Part shown: one piece after another, positions 5,824-9,198 of the stretch
Numbering within the stretch: the stretch's first letter is position 1
Layout: each line of letters begins with the position of its first letter
Assembly (NCBI GenBank): GCA_012841765.1
Contig: DUUA01000037.1
Span: 1-9,198, forward strand
Source of the DNA: Acholeplasmataceae bacterium
Lineage (GTDB): Bacteria > Bacillota_I > Bacilli_A > ML615J-28 > CAG-698
Direction: 5' to 3'
Length of the DNA: 9,198 nucleotides
Translations under genes and position numbers: made by a program
Notes under the pieces: generated by a model
Seen by the model: only the letters and a program-made list of their open reading frames with translations
Told to the model about the DNA's origin: nothing
Databases searched by the model: none

Positions 5824-7110
5824 TTAATTATCTTTATTTCTAATTTCTTCAATTTTTAGTTTATATAATTCTTCTACAGCAAAATGGATCTTAGTAACAA
5901 TATCTTTTTTATTAATTGGAAATAAATAATAAGTATCATTAGAATTAGAAAAACTAAAAGCATCTCCTTTTCCAAAGTAATCATACTCTACATGAATACC
6001 ATAGTTTTCTAAAACAGATTTATGTATTTTTAACTCTTCTGTCTCATTTTTAAAATGCAAAGAAAACCCATTATAGTCATGAACAACACTCCCTTTGCCA
6101 ATCCTATAAAACCCATCACTATTTGGCAATGAATCAATATTCACATTAATCTCCAAATGATAATTTCCGCTTAAAATCTCTTTTTTTACTTGTTTTCTTT
6201 CCCACTCATACCAGTCTGGAATATGGGAAAACTCAGTTTTTCCAGCTATAGCTTTTAATCTTCCAAGTGTATCCATTTCATATTTTTTCCCGCAGGATTC
6301 ACACCAAATATAATTATCTTTAGTATTCATTTCGTGTTCTACAAAACAACTAGGGCATTGATACAAAACTTTATTTAATCCCTCTGCTCTTTTTTGATAA
6401 TGATTATGAATATTATTTTCTACTTGATAAGCATAATCATCATAAATAAAAACTTTATTAATTTTTGCAGTAATTTCCTCAACTGATAAATTTTTTATTT
6501 CTTCTGCGGTAAATAATTTTTCTAAATTAGCATTTATTTTGACTTTATTCTTACGTAAATTCCAAACTGGCTGACGTAAATGATTACCATGAGTAATAAA
6601 AGTAGCTACTGGAACATTTAAATACTTAATAATTTTACCTAAACTCTGAGGTAAAATTGCATTAGTTCCAACCAATGAATATCTCGCTTCGGGATATAGG
6701 GCACAAATATATTTATTATTTACAACGCTATGTTTGATTTGCCTAATAAGATTAATATCAGAAATAAATTTACGTTTACCGATACCACCAACATTTCTAA
6801 GTAAATTTTCACGATTAATAAATCCATCAATAGCAACAACATAATTAGCAGGTCTTGGAAAAATAGCTTTTGTAAGAACTGCAAAGTCAGTAAAACTATT
6901 GTGATTACATAAAAGCAAATACCCATCTTTAAAATCTTCCATATTTTTTTTATGTATTTTTGTTTTACAAATACTATTTTCTGGTAAACTAAAAAGCCAA
7001 GTAACTGGTCTTAAATACCATTTAGTTTTTTTAGGTAGCATCTTCATATCAAATCGAGCCATAGCATCAATTTCTTTTATTGTTTTGTATTTTATATCTT
7101 TAATCTTCAT
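5824..7110 (-). CDS. PlsC-like acyltransferase with C-terminal zinc ribbon
   Basis: The 428-residue protein starts with a lysophospholipid/glycerol-phosphate acyltransferase domain (about 50-230). The catalytic HNSFTD (H70, D75) matches HxxxxD. YPEARYS (139-145) stands where the family has PEGxRS, and PVATFITHGNH (167-177) is a further family-like block. This enzyme class moves an acyl chain to a lysophospholipid-type acceptor at the inner membrane face. Next comes a zinc ribbon with CPSC (252-255) and CESC (270-273), then a domain of about 150 residues that I do not recognise. An open frame runs 9 codons further up to a TTG at 7137, but that stretch holds the -10 box and AAAGGGG. I therefore chose the ATG at 7108-7110. 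Normal stand-alone PlsC is about 200-250 residues, so the C-terminal half is an addition. Acceptor and acyl donor are unknown. Confidence 0.85.
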   Translation of the reverse strand: MKIKDIKYKTIKEIDAMARFDMKMLPKKTKWYLRPVTWLFSLPENSICKTKIHKKNMEDFKDGYLLLCNHNSFTDFAVLTKAIFPRPANYVVAIDGFINRENLLRNVGGIGKRKFISDINLIRQIKHSVVNNKYICALYPEARYSLVGTNAILPQSLGKIIKYLNVPVATFITHGNHLRQPVWNLRKNKVKINANLEKLFTAEEIKNLSVEEITAKINKVFIYDDYAYQVENNIHNHYQKRAEGLNKVLYQCPSCFVEHEMNTKDNYIWCESCGKKYEMDTLGRLKAIAGKTEFSHIPDWYEWERKQVKKEILSGNYHLEINVNIDSLPNSDGFYRIGKGSVVHDYNGFSLHFKNETEELKIHKSVLENYGIHVEYDYFGKGDAFSFSNSNDTYYLFPINKKDIVTKIHFAVEELYKLKIEEIRNKDN

Positions 7111-7116
7111 AAATTT

Positions 7117-7123
7117 CCCCTTT
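7117..7123 (-). promoter_or_regulatory. Shine-Dalgarno site of the acyltransferase gene
   Basis: AAAGGGG lies 6 nt before the ATG at 7108-7110. It decides the start: the longer in-frame TTG at 7135-7137 has no such site and would translate through this one. Confidence 0.65.
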
Positions 7124-7128
7124 ATAAT

Positions 7129-7134
7129 ATTATA
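7129..7134 (-). promoter_or_regulatory. Putative -10 box of the acyltransferase gene
   Basis: TATAAT lies 18 nt before the ATG. A start about 7 nt downstream would leave a leader of only about 11 nt containing the Shine-Dalgarno site. No good -35 is found at 16-18 nt upstream (ATGCAA at 17). It directly follows the terminator of the upstream gene, which supports an independent promoter here. Confidence 0.45.
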
Positions 7135-7167
7135 CAATTATTACTCATATTTTGCATTAAATATACC

Positions 7168-7194
7168 AAAAAAGAGACATTAATAATGTCTCTT
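7168..7194 (-). terminator. Intrinsic terminator after the large surface-protein gene
   Basis: A perfect 10-bp stem (7172-7181 with 7185-7194) has a 3-nt loop. Six A residues at 7168-7173 read as a T-run on the minus strand. The TAA stop codon (7193-7195) overlaps the outer base pairs of the stem. It is the strongest terminator in the window. Confidence 0.9.
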
Positions 7195-9198
7195 AAATGT
7201 TTGGTGTGTAATCAATTACATCTTGTTTACCCCAATCTAATTCAGTATTATCACTTACAATTCGTAAAATCATATCATACCTTTTTGGAACAAGTTCAGA
7301 TGGAATTGTTATCGTTTTATCGACAATTGTGACACCAGATGACACGAATTCTATTTGAAAATCATATCCCTCTGGTAAATCAATATCAATACTATACTTA
7401 CCACTCATGGAACTTCTAAATTGTTTATTAATGCCTGTTCTTGTTCCATCAAAATAACTAAATAGAGACATTGAGCTTTGAATTAATTCATTTTGATATA
7501 GATTAAAAGTAACAAAAACTTTTTCAAAATCAAAATCAACTACACTATTGTCAACAAGAATAGTTAAATTAAAATATATGTTATTAGTAATATCTTGAAC
7601 AGAAACAAAATAATCTGTATAATGTGTCGAATAAATAGGATCACCTATAATATAATCTTCAGCATAAATACGGTATTGAACATATTTAAATCCGCCAGCA
7701 ATATCAAAAGTAAAGTCATCAAATAAATCTGTTGACTGCATATTTGGATCATTCGCATTATTTTCATCAACTATTTTTCTAATAATAGAACCAGTTGGTA
7801 AATAAAACAACGGTGAATAATAAGCTAAATCACTCTTTTGGACTTGGCCAATAACATAAAATGTTTGTTCATTTTCATATTCATTATAACTAATTCCAGA
7901 TGATGGAAGAGTAGTTATTCTTCTTGTTGAAGGATTATCTATATAAGAAATATAAGTAACTTCAGTAATAAGTTCATAATCCATTATTATATTTAAACCC
8001 GCATAAACTGTATCAGAAATAAATGTAATGTTTGTTAAATTACTAACATCACTAGCTAACTTAATTATTGTCATTGTTTCAAAAACAAATTCCCAATTAA
8101 CTGTTTCTCCTGCAATTGTAAGTTCTTGCTGAAACAAAGGACTATAGGAATAATTACCAATTGCTGCAGAATAATCATAATCTATTTCAAATCCTTTGAT
8201 AATATAATCAATAAAATATGCTTGATTTAAAATAGCATTGTCTGGGTCTCCTCCTGTATAACTACTTTCAACAGTAAAATTATTATTTGCTAGATAAACA
8301 TTCGATAAATCATATTCAATTCTAAAGAAAGAAATTTCTTCTCTTAGCAAACTTGATTGATTTAGAGGTATTTCTAATTCATTACCATCTTTATATGATT
8401 TGATAATCAATTCGGAAGGTTCTTCCTCAATCAATTTATGAGTAAATGTCTTAATAGTTCCATCTTCAGCAACTATTGTATAAATTATTTCATATTGATG
8501 CTGGTAAGTTAAGGAATCGTAAATAGAAATATTAAAGTCAACATTAGTTAATTCTGCATTAACAGATAAAGAATAAGCATCCAAATAACTAGGTAATATA
8601 ATTGATTCAACATCACTAAAATTAACAATTTTAGTGTTTGTATCTTCTGATCTATAAAATATACCATAAGGAATAGAACTAATTAATTCAGTTTCTCCAT
8701 AAATATCATAAACATTTCCATTGTATATAAATTCAGTAAATTCTGCTTCATTACTCATTTCTTTTGAAATATGAATGTCATATAAATCATCAATTGCAAG
8801 CCCTGTTTCTATTCTATAGTCACCACTTGCCATCAAGTCACTAAACCTCAAAATAATCTTAACACTACCTACTCCGTAAGTAGCAAGATTTTCATTGTAA
8901 GCTTCAACAGTCTCAACAATCCCATTTTCAAGAGTGTAAAGAGATGAATCAACAACATTATTTAACGCATCATATATTTTTATATTATGTTTTAAATCAG
9001 TACCATCAGGTACATTATTAGTTAAATAAGAAAATTCTAAACTTGGAGCAGCGCTTGCTTTATAAAGAGCTGAATTTGTAATATCTATATTATTTATATT
9101 GGTGTAGGTAGAATTACTATTTATTCCATCAACTTTTATATCTGTAATACCCGTAATAGATTGTGGTTGAACACGTTTAATTAAAACTTTATAATCTC
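7193..9198 (-). CDS. C-terminal part of a large cysteine-free, beta-rich, probably extracellular protein (5' end outside window)
   Basis: The frame stays open to the window edge: 115 codons without a stop precede the TTG at 8849-8851, and that TTG has no Shine-Dalgarno site. The gene is therefore partial, with 667 residues visible, and begins beyond base 9198. The visible product has no cysteine, few Trp, and many Tyr, Ile, Asn, Asp and Ser, with alternating short strands typical of stacked surface beta-sandwich domains. YTIVAEDGTIKTFTHKL (visible residues 239-255) resembles the final strands of cadherin-like or Ig-like bacterial surface domains. Near the C-terminus, SGKYSIDIDLPEGYDFQIEF resembles a carboxypeptidase-regulatory-like fold. 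There is no LPXTG, membrane segment or charged tail at the C-terminus, so any anchor would have to be N-terminal (for example a lipobox) or absent. Secretion is inferred, because the N-terminus is not visible. Function is unknown; adhesion is only a guess. Confidence 0.85.
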   Translation of the reverse strand, partial: DYKVLIKRVQPQSITGITDIKVDGINSNSTYTNINNIDITNSALYKASAAPSLEFSYLTNNVPDGTDLKHNIKIYDALNNVVDSSLYTLENGIVETVEAYNENLATYGVGSVKIILRFSDLMASGDYRIETGLAIDDLYDIHISKEMSNEAEFTEFIYNGNVYDIYGETELISSIPYGIFYRSEDTNTKIVNFSDVESIILPSYLDAYSLSVNAELTNVDFNISIYDSLTYQHQYEIIYTIVAEDGTIKTFTHKLIEEEPSELIIKSYKDGNELEIPLNQSSLLREEISFFRIEYDLSNVYLANNNFTVESSYTGGDPDNAILNQAYFIDYIIKGFEIDYDYSAAIGNYSYSPLFQQELTIAGETVNWEFVFETMTIIKLASDVSNLTNITFISDTVYAGLNIIMDYELITEVTYISYIDNPSTRRITTLPSSGISYNEYENEQTFYVIGQVQKSDLAYYSPLFYLPTGSIIRKIVDENNANDPNMQSTDLFDDFTFDIAGGFKYVQYRIYAEDYIIGDPIYSTHYTDYFVSVQDITNNIYFNLTILVDNSVVDFDFEKVFVTFNLYQNELIQSSMSLFSYFDGTRTGINKQFRSSMSGKYSIDIDLPEGYDFQIEFVSSGVTIVDKTITIPSELVPKRYDMILRIVSDNTELDWGKQDVIDYTPNI

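Noticed and set aside
1..9198. TGA read as tryptophan (mycoplasma code)
   Set aside because: All frames have normal full length under the standard code, Trp residues at conserved sites use TGG, and TGA ends OsmC at the expected family length.
1..9198. Defence island, mobile element or CRISPR
   Set aside because: No transposase, integrase, direct-repeat array, nuclease, helicase or toxin-antitoxin-like pair was found on either strand.

Overview
This window comes from an AT-rich (about 30% GC by eye) Gram-positive-type genome. Strong AGGAGG-type Shine-Dalgarno sites, TATAAT promoters, TTG starts and a very dense gene layout suggest Bacillota, possibly an Acholeplasma- or Izemoplasma-like member of the Mollicutes; the placement is inferred. 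The standard genetic code fits: Trp is TGG, and TGA ends the OsmC gene. All eight genes lie on the minus strand, so transcription runs from high to low coordinates. No RNA gene, mobile element, CRISPR array or plus-strand gene was recognised, and no gene-free stretch exceeds about 105 bases.

Right end (9198-7168): the C-terminal 667 residues of a large cysteine-free, beta-rich, probably secreted protein of unknown function. Its 5' part lies beyond the window; it ends in a strong hairpin terminator. Next (7134-5824) is a PlsC-like acyltransferase with an appended four-cysteine zinc ribbon and a C-terminal domain, with its own promoter.

Middle (5766-4057): an OsmC/Ohr-type peroxiredoxin is translationally coupled to an unusual 415-residue protein. 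That protein carries InlB B-repeat (Flg_new) pieces interrupted by helical stretches and has no signal peptide. A terminator closes the pair. A thioredoxin-reductase-like flavoprotein (4001-3153) follows; it keeps the FAD motifs and redox CxxC, but its NAD(P)H-binding motifs are degenerate.

Left end (3156-43): an M29 metallo-aminopeptidase, a PfoR/EIIC_2-type membrane protein and a TetR-family regulator form a likely operon ending in a terminator. The M29 and TetR genes each have a promoter with an identical 13-nt core. The TetR promoter also carries a 15-bp near-palindrome over its -35 element, a candidate autoregulatory operator. No complete new defence or mobile system is visible. The most unusual items are the interrupted InlB-repeat protein, the reductase with a lost NAD(P)H motif, and the M29-EIIC-TetR unit.
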